From positions 87,763,683-87,827,682 of the forward strand of contig CM042143.1 of assembly GCA_023376005.1 (NCBI GenBank): a stretch of DNA of 64,000 bases, written 5' to 3'. The position numbers and the translations under genes are program-made. The notes under the pieces were generated by a model. The model did no database searches. It was not told where the DNA came from and was given only the letters and a program-made list of their open reading frames with translations. Shown in pieces: positions 35,249 to 45,931 of this stretch (position 1 is the first letter of the stretch; each line of letters opens with the position of its first letter). This DNA comes from Doryteuthis pealeii. Lineage: Eukaryota; Mollusca; Cephalopoda; Myopsida; Loliginidae.

Positions 35249-35284
<36 letters not shown>
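35158..35284. repeat. Two (TA)n tracts flanking a ribozyme
   Basis: 35158-35193 and 35250-35284 are both (TA)n. The 56 bp between them is the hammerhead at 35197-35248. Confidence 0.95.
35197..35248 (-). ncRNA. Type I hammerhead ribozyme
   Basis: Self-cleaving RNA motif read on the minus strand. Stem I CCGCA/UGUGG (35242-35238 with 35206-35202), with a distal GUC/GAC helix beyond a small internal loop. Core CUGAUGA (35237-35231), stem II GACG-UAAA-CGUC (35230-35219), core GAA (35218-35216), stem III ACACGUGU (35215-35208), and C17 at 35207, so the cleaved bond is between 35207 and 35206. Every conserved core position is present. Stem III is self-complementary and has only a two-pair, four-base-loop form as a monomer, as in dimer-active hammerheads of retrozymes and Penelope-like elements. 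The flanking (TA)n tracts could pair and lengthen stem I. Confidence 0.85.
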
Positions 35285-35287
<3 letters not shown>

Positions 35288-35399
35288 TCTTAGTGTGCTT
35301 TCGACTCCATGTTGATTTCTTTTTATCTTTTAGTTACTCCTTGCAATACCCTGTATGTTTATTTCGTTAAGACTCCTAACGAGCAAGTCGATCATACCC

Positions 35400-35700
35400 T
35401 ACCCTAAAGTCATATATAAAGACAGAATCTCTCTGCTATCCAGCATTGCCTCAGGGAAGGGCAAAATAATACCTCATAAATATGACATTCTTTCTCGAGG
35501 ACTATAAAACCCTTAGCTCTGCCATCCTTAACTGCATCCTCTGTATAGGGTAAAACTCCTCCTAAAAAGATTTCTGGGTATGACATTAAAATGCATCCAG
35601 TAGCGAGCTCTAGAGAATGGGAGTACCTCATCATTGCCATTACACTGAGGACTACTCTGACCCGGAGTGGTAATAATTGTTAACGTCCCATCTACGAATC
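35400..35700 (-). mobile_element. Family H, internal fragment
   Basis: GACCCGGAGTGGTAATAATT and GTTAACGTCCCATCTACGA mark the family on the minus strand; diverged at its left edge. Confidence 0.6.
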
Positions 35701-35734
35701 AAATAGATCTTCTCAAAAATGATTTGTCTTAGGT

Positions 35735-36220
35735 AAGAAAGATTTCCGATCTCACTGACAAGTTCAAGCGACAATTCTTCCAAACGGTAGTTGTATCAGT
35801 GCTATTGTACGGCTGCACCACTTGGACCCTAACAAAACGACTAGAGAATAAGCTAGATGACAGCTACATAAAAATGTTGCGTGCAATTTTAAACAAATCA
35901 TGGAAACATCACCCCACAAGAGAGCAGCTGTACGATCATCTGCCCCCATAACACAAACCATCCAAATGAGACAGACAAGACATGCTGGACACTGATGGAG
36001 AAACAAGGACGAACCCATAAGCGACGTTTTCCTGTGGAAGCAATCACATGCGCACGCCAGTGCGGGCCGTCTATCAAAACTTTCAATAACCAGCTCTGCG
36101 CGGACACTGGATGATGCGCAGAGGAACTGCCGTGGACAATGAATGATAGGAACGGTTAGCGAGGGATTGTCATATATATCCGTGCTACTAGCATGACATG
36201 ATGATGATGATGATGATGAT
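35735..36220 (+). pseudogene. RTE-type LINE ORF2 C-terminus and 3' tail
   Basis: The frame reads SLTDKFKRQFFQTVVVSVLL, YGCTTWTLTKRLENKLDDSY, IKMLRAILNKSWKHHPTREQ and LYDHLPP, the region after the reverse transcriptase domain in RTE-like ORF2. A stop after RHAGH and frameshifts follow. It ends with ATGATGATGATGATGATGAT, the kind of short-repeat tail these LINEs carry. Related, more decayed copies are in both palindrome arms and at 47155-47265 (-). The reverse transcriptase core is missing, so it cannot move itself. Confidence 0.85.
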
Positions 36221-36289
36221 GAGATAGGAAATATCTAATCTACAAGGACAAATGAAACTGGAGTAGAGAGATTATGTTACATCAGATTT

Positions 36290-36465
36290 CTTTTGTTTGT
36301 TTTACGGCATATCAACCCTTTTTGGGTCATTTAATGCCTAAACAATCGTTTTGATAAAAAATGTCTGTCGCAAAAATATCTTCAAATTGGAATGAATAAG
36401 TTTCATTAACTTAATTTGGTTTGGTTTGTTTAATGGTATTGGGTTATTTAATGCCAAAAACTGTC
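36290..36465 (+). mobile_element. Two short family H 5' fragments
   Basis: TTTTACGGCATATCAACCC at 36299 and TTTAATGGTATTGGGTTATT at 36430. Confidence 0.55.
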
Positions 36466-36899
36466 AGAGAGCGAGACAAAAGTTGGTACTCAAGTTTCTT
36501 TTACTTCTCAATGGGGAAGATATACCAGCCTTGAAAATCAGTATTCGAAGCATGTCTTTTATCAGAACTCGAACACGAATAACTAACACCGGTGAGAAAT
36601 AATTCCTGGCTATGGTGTCAAATTTATGACAAGGAATCCGAGCCTCTAACAAGGAACACGGGTGGTCGTTTCGCACGCTTCTAAAATTTGTCACATATCT
36701 GAGTATAAGTACCACTATCTACTTAACCGGATGTTTGTCAGCGTTTAGGAGACGGTGTATTAGAGAAATAAATATCTTGGGACTGTAAAGATGGATTTTT
36801 AATTGCGCTGTGTATTTTATTGTTATGCATTCGTTTTCTCTGTGTAATGTACAAAAAACAGGATTTGCTTTTATTCGGCAGTTAGCGTGTTGAACTGAC
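36466..36899. other. No recognised element
   Basis: No repeat shared with the rest of the window, except a weak tRNA-like B box on the minus strand at about 36570. Confidence 0.45.
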
Positions 36900-37600
36900 T
36901 AGTTGATGGATTGATTGATTTTAATGGCATGTCAACTCGTCTGAGGTTATTTTTTTATGTCTAGAGGTTAGGGAATTGAATAAGGTTTGGTTTGATTTGT
37001 TGGATTTTACGGCATGTCAAATCTAGTCGGGTTATTTTATGCCGAAGACGTTTTGTTCTATTTATGCTTGATGGGTATTCAATTTTTTAAACTCAGTTTT
37101 TCCATTTAACCCATACATGGGACCTTAACAGGTGCTACCACTCCGGGTCCGAGAAAACCTGGGAGTTGGGGATGAAGGAGCACTCCATATTCCCATAGCC
37201 CCGGAATCGAAATTTCACCATCAGATAGAGTTTAACGTCATACCAGAACACTAAGACCCTCTACCACCGTCTTCTTGCACATGTATGATAAAAAGGGTAG
37301 GAGGCTTGCCATAAGGGTATATGGTGGAGACAATCATATAGATGCTAGGACTTGATTAATCGGCGGGGGCCGCTCTGACCGCCCGCCACGCCTAAGTAAG
37401 GGCCAAAGTGGAGTATTGCATGTTATGGACTACTCAGCCACTTGGGTTCCATCCTTAAGCATCACAGATCGCCACCCACGGCTACTAGTTGGACCCATGG
37501 AGGGCTTACCCCTCTGCAGAGGTGAAGTCGGTGTATTCTAAAGCCCCAATCGATAGGAATTGCGTACGCTGTACTTTAATCTTCATACCATGACTGCTAT
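36900..37600 (+). mobile_element. Family H, full-length copy plus extra 5' piece
   Basis: A 75-bp 5' fragment (36905-36980) precedes a complete copy: TTTACGGCATGTCAAATC, GGTGCTACCACTCCGGGTCC, CTAAGTAAGGGCCAAAGTGG, CATCACAGATCGCCACCCAC and CCCCTCTGCAGAGGTGAAG. Best reference for the family in this window. Confidence 0.8.
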
Positions 37601-37712
37601 TTACACAGTAACATTGCAACCAACAAAGCCTTCATCAGATGATGACTGGGTTCAGGCATGGTTTCGGGTCCGAAGCATCATTACCACTAACCCAGACCGC
37701 TCCAGCAGTATC

Positions 37713-38010
37713 TCATGATTCCACCAGACTTTGTCGGTTTGATGTCACATTGTAGGATTGCCATATCCACGCTGATGCGGTTAGAGCTTTATCCTGGATC
37801 TTTTTTATGTATTTCCTCTTGTCTGGTGGAGAAAGTCCGAGTTTAGACAAAAATGCCAAGTTTGAGTTGGTAATAAATCTCCGGCATCCGACTTCGATAG
37901 GAAATACATCCGGTATCCATCAATTTCTGACACATTGTTCTCGTAAATCTTCATATTTTCTAACTTACGCTGATGTGCCCAGTCAAGATTTTCCTCAAAA
38001 GGAACTATTA
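37713..38010 (-). pseudogene. Retroelement ORF C-terminal relic
   Basis: The minus strand reads ELIVPFEENLDWAHQRKLE, then after a one-base frameshift VFPIEVGCRRFITNSNLAFL, SKLGLSPPDKRKYIKKIQDK and ALTASAWIWQSYN, to a stop at 37713. The E-L-x-V-P-F-E-x-N...A-x-x-R-K and P-I-E-V-G-C-R pattern is found at the end of reverse-transcriptase polyproteins of several animal non-LTR elements. I recognise the domain but not the exact clade. It adjoins the 3' end of the family H copy. Confidence 0.7.
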
Positions 38011-38149
38011 ATTCAACGATGAAAACTTGTTATTGATTAACAGACCATAAATTTACATTGTTGTGTTGTTTATTATTTTTTTTGCATGCGGTTATGATAT
38101 CAAGTATTCCTATCCAATATAGATAATTTGCATACAGGTCTATTTGACT

Positions 38150-38345
38150 CATAGTTGGAACCCTAAACCTCACTATGGTTGAGAGGGGACCTGGGAATAA
38201 TAATAATGAAAGAGCACTCCACACTCACCCGATCTCCAGAACTGGAACCTCACCACTAGATGCAGTCTAGTGTCATAACAAAGATACCCCTTTTTTGGGA
38301 GATCTTAACCCCTTTTCAGGGGATACAGTCTGTGTATTTAAAGCC
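38150..38345 (+). mobile_element. Family H, internal fragment
   Basis: GAGAGGGGACCTGGGAATAA and CTCACCACTAGATGCAGTCT. Confidence 0.55.
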
Positions 38346-38469
38346 CCACCGATCCGACGTGCTGCTCTGATATATCACCTTATGCCATACCTGATCCAAT
38401 CTAACATACATATTTCGAATGCAAATGCATATGTGCACAGGCGTCGGCTACCAGTTTTACAGGGGGAGG

Positions 38470-38562
<93 letters not shown>
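38470..38562. repeat. (CA)n(TA)n microsatellite
   Basis: About 21 CA and 25 TA repeats. Confidence 0.98.
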
Positions 38563-38566
<4 letters not shown>

Positions 38567-38699
38567 CAACCAAAGCCTGAAGAAGATATCTGAACACGTC
38601 TTGCACATGTAAAACAAAAAGAATAAACATTTTTTCTGAGAACAAAATACATTTTGCGGACCTTCCTTTTTATAATATATATATATATATATAGTTATT

Positions 38700-38813
38700 T
38701 ACTAAGCTTAGCTTAGATGTGGCCCAGGGCCAGAAGTACCGGGCGCCCAATGAGAATCGAATTCACTAACAATGGCTGGCGAATCTAGCTTGCTAACCAT
38801 TATACAACGTGAG

Positions 38814-38816
<3 letters not shown>
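38700..38816 (-). mobile_element. tRNA-derived SINE C
   Basis: The minus strand gives GTATAATGGTTAGCAAGCTA (A-box region), GAATTCGATTCTCATTGGG (B-box region) and CTAAGCTAAGCTTAGT. It ends at the (CA)n(TA)n tract. Confidence 0.75.

Positions 38817-38902
<86 letters not shown>
38817..38902. repeat. (CA)n(TA)n microsatellite
   Basis: About 20 CA repeats then interrupted TA. Confidence 0.98.
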
Positions 38903-38904
<2 letters not shown>

Positions 38905-38905
<1 letters not shown>

Positions 38906-39335
38906 CAAGGGAATACCCTGCGTCGCTTGAACAGGGGGCGGAGTTAGTTTCGCAGGTAAATTATTACTGAATTTTGAGTTGGATCCTCACAGGGTGCCCC
39001 AATAAAATCCCAACGTAAAAAGACCTTGCATTGATCCAGCCTGGTGGGGCATCAGAAAAAAGTGCACAGACATTTTGACAAGAAAAATTAAGGTCTCTAA
39101 TTTTAAATATTACTTGCAAAAATAAAAAAAATAATTCCACCATGTTACTAATTAGATTTTATTGTTCAATTATCTTCACGAATATTAATCTATTCTTCCT
39201 TAGATTTGCTCAAAAAGCAAGATCTGTTGATAGTGAATGTCAATATATATTTACTTTGTCGTTAATTGTTTTCCTTTGGTAGTTTCCTCTGGATATACAT
39301 ACTTACATACATACCAACTGCCATTTGTATAGAAG
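38905..39335 (+). repeat. Dispersed repeat D, 3' part
   Basis: AACGTAAAAAGACCTTGCAT and GATCCAGCC align with 8395-8800, followed by CATACATACATACC. Confidence 0.65.
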
Positions 39336-39750
39336 CTGCTACCCGGCTCCGCCTGAGCAGAGAAGAAAAAGTGGTATAATGGTTAGCAAGCTAGTCTTCC
39401 AGATCCGTTACCACTGAATAGCGAATTCAATATTTGCTGGAAGCGCCATAAAAATTCCCACGTAAAAAGACCTTATGTTAATCTGTCCTGAAAAACAAAT
39501 AAAAACAAAGAAATTGATTGTTTTACGCTTCCATATTCATTTGTTTAACATTTTTTATTAGAATTCTTAAGTAGAATTTTAATGCTATTTTGATTTTTTA
39601 AATATTTTCGCGAATATGATTCAAATCTTTATAATTTTGGCACATAAGCCTAGAATCAGTAACAATGAATGTGTATATACATTTACTTTATCATTAACTG
39701 TTTTATTTTCGTTATTTCCTCCGGACATACATACATACACACATCCTGTC

Positions 39751-39776
<26 letters not shown>
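39336..39776 (+). repeat. Dispersed repeat D, 3' part with SINE C-like head inserted
   Basis: Starts GCTGCTACCCGGCTCCGCCT, then GTATAATGGTTAGCAAGCTA (39374-39393), a SINE C head, then AAAAAGACCTTATGTTAATC and a (TA)n tail at 39752-39776. Confidence 0.6.
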
Positions 39777-39781
<5 letters not shown>

Positions 39782-40257
39782 AATATCTTAATGGCAATTT
39801 TGTTGCCTAATATACATTTCACTTGTGGAGACGCTGAACACACCAATATTTATATTGTAAACGAATACGACTCTTTGAATGAATTCTCATCCACTGAAAA
39901 ATGGTCTGATTTAGTTAGAATCCACCCTCCCTTAACACACATAAAACCAAAGCTGTTGACGTATATTTGTCTAAATGGTTTTTGCGTGTCTGTGTTTATG
40001 TTTGCGTATATACAGCATGTTAAAAAAAATGCTAACATTTCCATTGGAGTTTCTTTATGATATTAGGACTTTAAAGTCTCCACCTGTTCACCATTCCAGT
40101 CAGTAAAAAATACTCCCATAGATATATTAACATTTTTTAATAACTTGTGGGAGATTTCAAGAATGTGTTGATAGAGATGGGGAACACGTGGTGACTGTTT
40201 GCAATTATATCATAAAGATACTCCCATAAGGTGTTAACATTTTTTACTAAATTGTAC
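39777..40257. other. No recognised element
   Basis: Two short direct blocks, GATACTCCCATAAGGTGTTAA and the similar ATACTCCCATAGATATATTA, lie at 40217 and 40111. No coding support. Confidence 0.4.
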
Positions 40258-40576
40258 ATATATACAGGGTGTTTCTCTGAATGTTTGAGATGAGGCCATG
40301 TGTCTAACTATGGTTAGCGGAATGAGAAGAGGATACCCCCGAGGACTGAGTAAGGGGTTAGGTTCGAAGTTCCGTGATGGTTCCCGATTACGACAAGAAG
40401 GTTCCCGACTACGACAAGAAAGTTCCCGAGTCCGAAAAGAAGGTTCCCGAGTCCGAGAAGGTTCCTGAGTCCGACAAGAAATACCTGAAGAAGGCTGGAG
40501 GGCATATCGGCCGAAACGTTGTACAAATAACAATAAAGATGGGGACACTAGTCCGAATAACGCAGATAATACTAAT
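40258..40576 (+). mobile_element. Element with 18-bp tandem repeats and hammerhead-like 3' segment
   Basis: A mariner-like TACAGGGTG start, then ATGGTTAGCGGAATGAG, six units of GGTTCCCGAGTCCGACAAGA type (40378-40480), the hammerhead-like segment 40482-40523, and AACAATAAAGATGGGGACAC. The same order occurs at 49243-49451 plus 50047-50105, so this is one family. A frame through the repeat gives VPESDKK units, which I take as a by-product. Confidence 0.6.
40482..40523 (+). ncRNA. Hammerhead-like motif
   Basis: UAC, core CUGAAGA (40485-40491; position 7 is free in hammerheads), one extra A, stem II GGCUGG...UCGGCC (six pairs with a G-U or two), core GAA (40513-40515), self-complementary ACGU, U17, then GUA pairing with UAC as a three-pair stem I. 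The extra A before stem II and the very short stem I make activity doubtful. The copy at 49.4 kb has a further change (CUAAAGA). Confidence 0.4.
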
Positions 40577-40577
40577 A

Positions 40578-41115
40578 TACAGGGTGATTGTAAAGTAACT
40601 TCCTATTTTAAAAATCTTATAATTTATTTCTGAATCATTATTTTTATAGAAAATGAATATAAGAAGAACGCGCATAACATGGAGTTTTATCTAAAATTCT
40701 ATATGGGCACCGTCTCCAGCCCCTCAAGCCGCTCGGAATCACATCAATTGATCTTCCCATGATCACATGTGGAATGGCAGAAATAAATTCTTGTATTCGT
40801 CCTTCAAGTTCTTCCAAAGTTGTTGGTTTCGTAAAGCAGACTTTCTCTTTCAACCAACCCCAAAGAAATAAGTTGCAGGGTGTTAAATCAGAGGTTCTGG
40901 TCGGCCATTTATGCGGACCACGTTTACCCATCCATTTCCCAGGAAAATGGGGATTGAGCTATTCATGAACAACAATAGGAAAACGTGTTGGAGCACCACC
41001 ACAACCAACAAGATTTAATTGAGGAACATACATTAGATAATTAAGAAAAATGTAACAGCATATAAAAAGATTATAAATAGTTTAAAACAGGGAGTTACTT
41101 TTCAATCTCTTTATA
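40578..41115 (-). mobile_element. Internally deleted mariner element
   Basis: Terminal inverted repeats: TACAGGGTGATTGTAAAGTA at 40578 and, on the other strand at the right end, AGAGATTGAAAAGTAACTCC. The frame 40644-40931 (-) reads MGKRGPHKWPTRTSDLTPCN, LFLWGWLKEKVCFTKPTTLE and ELEGRIQEFI, the C-terminal end of a mariner transposase, with SDLTP at the third catalytic position. About two thirds of the usual 1.3-kb element is missing, including the first two catalytic residues. Confidence 0.85.
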
Positions 41116-41214
41116 TACGTATGTATGTGTGTATGTATGGTTGTGTGTGTTTGTGTACGTATTTACCCAACCCATGATGGTATGTGTGACATAAGATAAT
41201 TTTTAAACGCAGTA

Positions 41215-41432
41215 AAGCTGTTTTGAATTCAGATTTTCCTTCTTCTTGACTGGTTGCCCAACCCGTGCTTAAGAACCCAATCTGTCCAACTATTTACCCA
41301 TAAGCGGGAAAGAACGAATGGATTCATACCCTTTTCCATGAAGTGAAACGTAATCAGTCTCGTCCAGGATTTAACTCCGGTCGCCCATTCTATTTCCTAT
41401 GACAATTAATCGTTACGCTAAATACGCCTGTG
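41215..41432 (-). mobile_element. tRNA-derived SINE A
   Basis: The minus strand begins TTTAGCGTAACGATTAATTG, has GAGTT-AATCCTGGACGAG, CAGTC-AGAAGAAGGAAAAT and ends at AAACAGCTTTAC. Confidence 0.7.
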
Positions 41433-41617
41433 TATATGTATGTATGAGCGTGTATGTATTTCTGTGAAAGTGATACATCTGACTAATTTAGTCTCGACTT
41501 TCTGTATATTTATATATAAGTACAAAACTATGTCAAAGTGGGTGCGTTTTTGTGTCTCAAGGACAGTAGTCCGATGTTATTCCTCCCAGTGGGGCTCTAG
41601 TTGTCTGTGCATATGCG

Positions 41618-41822
41618 GGCATGTGTGTGTGTTTGTGTGTGTGTGCGCGCATATGTATGTGGGTGTGTGTGCGTGCGTGTGTTTGTGTGTGCATGTGTTT
41701 GCATGCATATTTGTGAGTGTATATATTTGTGTGTATGTTTTGTGTGTGCATACATGTGTGTGTGTGTGTGTGTGTGTGCAGGTGTGCGTGTTTGTGCATG
41801 TGTGTGTGTGTGTGTGTGTGTT
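41618..41822. repeat. (GT)n-rich tract
   Basis: Imperfect GT repeats with GC and AT interruptions. The long cysteine/valine and histidine/threonine frames here come from the repeat. Confidence 0.95.
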
Positions 41823-42461
41823 ACATACAGAGTGAATGCAGCAGACAACATGGAAAATCGCACCAGCTGCACGATGATTACTGAACTGAAAGGGAAAAGA
41901 ATGAAAGAAAAGGAAAAGAGAAAGAGGGAATATTTTTAAGAGAGAAAATGGATTTAAAAAAAATAGATAAATACAGAAATCATCTTGCAAAAAAAAAAGA
42001 AAACAAAAACAAAAAACGAAAAAAAAAAAAAAAAAACGGTGCCTTCAAAATATAAAAAAAGTAGAAAGAAAGAAGTTATTACGAATTCATAAAACTAAAA
42101 GTTAATGTCTTTTTTAAAGATTTGTAGCGTCAGAGATATGAACTAAACTTTCAAAATGTATATGTTACTTTTTCTGCTGATAAAAGAAAAGGAAATCTGA
42201 AGGAAGATAGGGGGGGGGGAGGAAAAAAAAAAGAAGAATGTGAACTAAAAAGAAAGAAAGAAAGAGTGATCCTTAACAAACTAACCTAGCAGGTCATTGC
42301 TTTAAGCAACATCGCCCAGGCCTGCGCCGAGATCTGGGCTCAAATCCAGGGGGTCTCACAAGATTAACGGACGTCACAACTTAAACTTGTTTAATCTTTC
42401 AGGGGCCTGCTGTTGGATGATGCTTAACAAATCAACCTAGCAACTCTTAAATCTTGTAAAT
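41823..42461. other. A-rich stretch, no gene
   Basis: Long A runs at 41983-42035 and 42220-42265; otherwise nothing recognised. Confidence 0.6.
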
Positions 42462-42527
42462 ATCTTCTCACTGGGTGCTCCCACACTTGTGATCCTGTAC
42501 CTGACTAGGCTAAACTTAGTAAATGCC
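42462..42527 (+). mobile_element. SINE C-like 3' fragment
   Basis: CTCACTGGGTGCTCCCACAC and CTAGGCTAAACTTAGTAAAT resemble the 3' half of SINE C. Confidence 0.4.
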
Positions 42528-42528
42528 T

Positions 42529-42785
42529 CTAAGTAAAGTAAAGTTGACGGAGTGCCATATAGTCGGTATCAGCCTGACAGCGAGGGAGTCCATCTCATTT
42601 TTGCTAAGGCTAGACCAAGGAGATTGTTTTTGTGCGGAGGTGGAGCGCCACACCTACCATCGGTTCCCCACTATACCGCACAGATCAGATTACCCATGCT
42701 GTGCTACTTATACGCTGAGCTGGCGGGAACAGGTATCGAACCCGAAACCTTGTGGTTCCTAGGCGAATGCTCTACCGAATGAGTA
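42529..42785 (-). mobile_element. tRNA-derived SINE B, full copy
   Basis: The minus strand has the tRNA-like head with CATTCGGTAGAGCATTCGCC, GGTTTCGGGTTCGATACCTG, then CGTATAAGTAGCACAGC, GGTGTGGCGCTCCACCTC and GATGGACTCCCTCGCTGTCA. Confidence 0.8.
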
Positions 42786-42829
42786 AAGAAATGTGTTTAT
42801 AAAAGTCAAGCAACAAAATCACGAGGGAG

Positions 42830-43005
42830 TGGTAGTATCTGTTAGGGTCCCATCTATGGTTTAAATAGAAAAAGATATGTTAAAAAAATTGAGTTGAAAA
42901 ATAGTACGCATCTAGAATGAATAAAAGAAAAACGTCTTCGGCATAAAATAAACCAACAAAGGTTGACATGCCGTAAAAACCCAACCAACGAACCCAACCA
43001 ATCAA
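42830..43005 (-). mobile_element. Family H, 5' part
   Basis: The minus strand TTTTTACGGCATGTCAACCT to GTATTACCACTCC-like sequence. Confidence 0.75.
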
Positions 43006-43316
43006 AATCACGAAACATAAGGTGAGTTGTGTCTCTGGAAATATTTTCGGGGTAGGGAATTAGGGGAGTGCACTTGATTGCTCACCGAGAATCCTGGCGG
43101 GCCAAACATAGAGGGCGTGCCACGCACCTAAAAACGAGGGAAAGAGAAAGGAGCGTCAAGGGTTTTCCTTTGTGTAAATTCACAGATAACCTTGAATGCG
43201 AACAGATGATAAAAACACATGTTCGCTTATTTATTGTTTTTCTATTTTTTATGGTGGAGTTCCTCTTGGGTCATCTGCGACCACTGTCGACGAAAGAGAT
43301 CCACCCCGCAGAAAAG

Positions 43317-43361
<45 letters not shown>

Positions 43362-43493
43362 AAGAAAGCTGCCATGTCCTCATTATTTATTTATTTGTAA
43401 ATTGGATACTTATCAACCTTTACGTTTAATCTAGTTCAGTGAATTATATAAAAAAAAGCTATTAAAAACACTTATAGAAAATTAAAAAGTACA
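43006..43493. other. No recognised element; (GA)n at 43319-43359
   Basis: The arginine/glutamate-rich frames crossing it come from the GA repeat. Confidence 0.5.
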
Positions 43494-43705
43494 TCTTATT
43501 ATAATGGAGATTCGGCGTCTGTCTGTAACCGAAACTATGTCAGGGATTGCATAAGCCTATCAATGAATATTTAATCAATAGACAAAATCATTAACGCATG
43601 AAATGGAATAGACCTTATTTATTAACGATGTCTCTATGAAAATCTGAGTTTGATTTGCCTCAAACATCCCGTGTTATTTGTGCGTTTAAAATGCTGCAAT
43701 GTGTC
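43494..43705 (+). mobile_element. Helitron-like 5' end
   Basis: TCTTATTATAATGGAGATTC, the CTGTCTGTAACCGAAACTAT block and CGATGTCTCTATGAAAATCTG. The element loses similarity after about 43705 and has no CTAG end. Confidence 0.6.
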
Positions 43706-43929
43706 TTATATATCACTAAGAAACAAAAAGCTTTTAAGAAACAACTTCACAGAAAATGTAAATATAAATAAATGTACAATGAAAATAATCCTAAACGGCT
43801 TTATATGCTATTAAATCAATCGATCTATCAATTGATTCTTTTTCTAACAAAAAAAAAAAAAAAAAAAATTTCAAAGAGCGCGCTAATAAGTAGTCAAATT
43901 TGTTACAGAAATGTTTCTATTTCTATATA
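43706..43929. other. No recognised element; poly-A at 43850-43868
   Basis: Short AT-rich spacer. Confidence 0.5.
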
Positions 43930-44060
43930 AGGTATGGAGGCGCGTAATGTAATGGTTGCTGTCGTAGGAAATGGGCATGATGAGACGAGTTTAAATCTTG
44001 TACGAGGCTGTTTCACAAAGCTTAATACTCTTGGGGAGGGTATGGATCCAAATAATTTCT
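43930..44060 (+). mobile_element. tRNA-derived SINE A, 5' part
   Basis: GCGCGTAATGTAATGGTTGC, GACGAGTTTAAATC and GGGAGGGTATGGATCC. Confidence 0.65.
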
Positions 44061-44639
44061 TGTGCGTAAAAACGTAACAACCACAAAAGAATCCAGAGAG
44101 AAAAAGAGAAATAAAAGCTGAATAGGTAATGAGACTGAAAGAACAAATAAAGAAACTACGAGAACATGCAAATGTACTACGGAAAAAAAAAATCACCCAA
44201 GTATACAATATAATAACAACTGAAAGAAAACACAAAAAAAAAACACACACACACACACACAACAGTATTAGAGAAGACATAATACAACTGAAAGAAATAA
44301 ACAAAATAAAATATTAGCTAAGAAAGAGAGAGTCAAAATATACCGGAACAGGATCCAATAATACAAGCAAAACAGGATATTCCAATATAGCCAAAAATAA
44401 ATTTTAGGAACAAGTGGAAAAAGCATGAGGAAAATGAACAACCGGATGCAAAGGAAAAAAAAAACTTCTGAGGGGGTTCATAGCTTTCCCAAAGGTAGTA
44501 GTACAAAAGTGAATGTAATAAAGGACTGCAGTTCAAGTTCTTCATTAGATGTTCACCCTCGGTTTAGATTCTTGTCAGTTTCTTCCGATTTGTCGACCGA
44601 CCAAGACGCATCTACATAACTCTCAAGAAACGTTCCGCA
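44061..44639. other. No recognised element
   Basis: A-rich; short (CA)n at 44245-44262. Confidence 0.5.
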
Positions 44640-44885
44640 GTCTTTTAATCTTTCTTTCTTTTTACCTGAGTTTAATTGGAAAGACATTGAACTCTTTTTA
44701 CCCTTTTTCTATTATTCATTCTTCTTGAATGTACGTATTTGTGTACAATACATAACATTTATGTTACATTTATTGTCTCCAGTTTTGGTTTTCTTGATTT
44801 TATTTCATTTATGTTTTATGTTCGCTACCGCTGGTTAAACTTCTGCCCGATCCTTTCACACAAGTAAAAAGACAGAATACTCTGC
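44640..44885 (+). repeat. Dispersed repeat D, 5' part
   Basis: Aligns with 8090-8330: ACATTTATGTTACATTTATT, TTTATGTTCGCTACCGC and AAAAAGACAGAATA. Confidence 0.55.
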
Positions 44886-45238
44886 TTTGGATTAGATGGT
44901 GGGCCTCAGTTCTAAGGTCCCTCAGATCGCTTCACAAGCCACTTAAACCCTAGATGACAACGCAAACCATTTTATTGCTACCGGTGAATGCGGTAGAAAA
45001 ACATGTTGTGGCTTCAAGCCAGCATTGTACGTGTGGCAAAGGCAGGATATTTATTTTGTGGGGAGGAGCTGGGAGATTTTGCTTGTGGGAGATCATAATG
45101 GAATACGTAAAAGATGCTGACTAATATCAACAGTTGAATCGGGATGAGAAGCTGAAACGAACCTGATTGTACAGAAACGACTGTTTCGACCTTCCTCTCT
45201 TAATGCGTTTATTACTCTCCCCTCTCTCATTCTCATTC

Positions 45239-45239
<1 letters not shown>
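44886..45239. other. No recognised element
   Basis: Nothing shared with other parts of the window. Confidence 0.5.
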
Positions 45240-45333
<94 letters not shown>

Positions 45334-45432
45334 CTCACCATCTTTACAGCTTTACAGTTACGCCTCTAACCTCTTCTACTCATTCACTAATAACATCATC
45401 TCCTTTTTCTTATTTCAACGCCTCTTTGCAAG

Positions 45433-45501
<69 letters not shown>

Positions 45502-45587
45502 ATTCCCTATTTGCTAGCGTTCTTTCTCTGTTGTTCTGTCTCTCTCAATCACCCAGATGCATCCTCGCCCCCCTCTCTCCTCTCTCT

Positions 45588-45631
<44 letters not shown>

Positions 45632-45635
45632 TATT
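45240..45635. repeat. Cluster of (CT)n and (TA)n microsatellites
   Basis: (CT)n at 45240-45290, (TA)n at 45292-45326, 45436-45501 and 45586-45630. Confidence 0.95.
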
Positions 45636-45802
45636 TTAAACTTCTGGTGGTGCTACAGAACCTCCTGGCACTTTAATTTGTACTTACAATGTACAAATTT
45701 TTTCCTGGAGAAAAATACAAGAAAAAGAAAAATACCGAAAGAGTTTCCTAAGTTAGATATACTAAAGTGCTCAATACCCAAGTAGAGCCAATAAATAATA
45801 GT

Positions 45803-45931
45803 AAGCCTAATGAGTCGTAGAATATCTACCCAGGTTTCTTCGATCGGATTATCAAGATAATTCTGAAAGGTCAGAATTATCCTGATGATCCGTTTGGAGA
45901 AACCTAGGTAGATAGCACTTGACTCATTAGC

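Noticed and set aside
38577..38606. Another hammerhead: CUGAAGA-AGAUAUCU-GAA beside (TA)n
   Set aside because: The base after GAA is C rather than A, stem II has no room for a loop, and stem I does not pair. At best a decayed relic.
40374..40598. Frame with VPESDKK repeats, possibly a repeat protein
   Set aside because: The repeats come from an 18-bp DNA unit. The related copy at 49.3 kb does not keep the frame.
41440..41990. Cysteine/valine- and histidine/threonine-rich frames of 112-137 residues
   Set aside because: Translations of the (GT)n tract on both strands.
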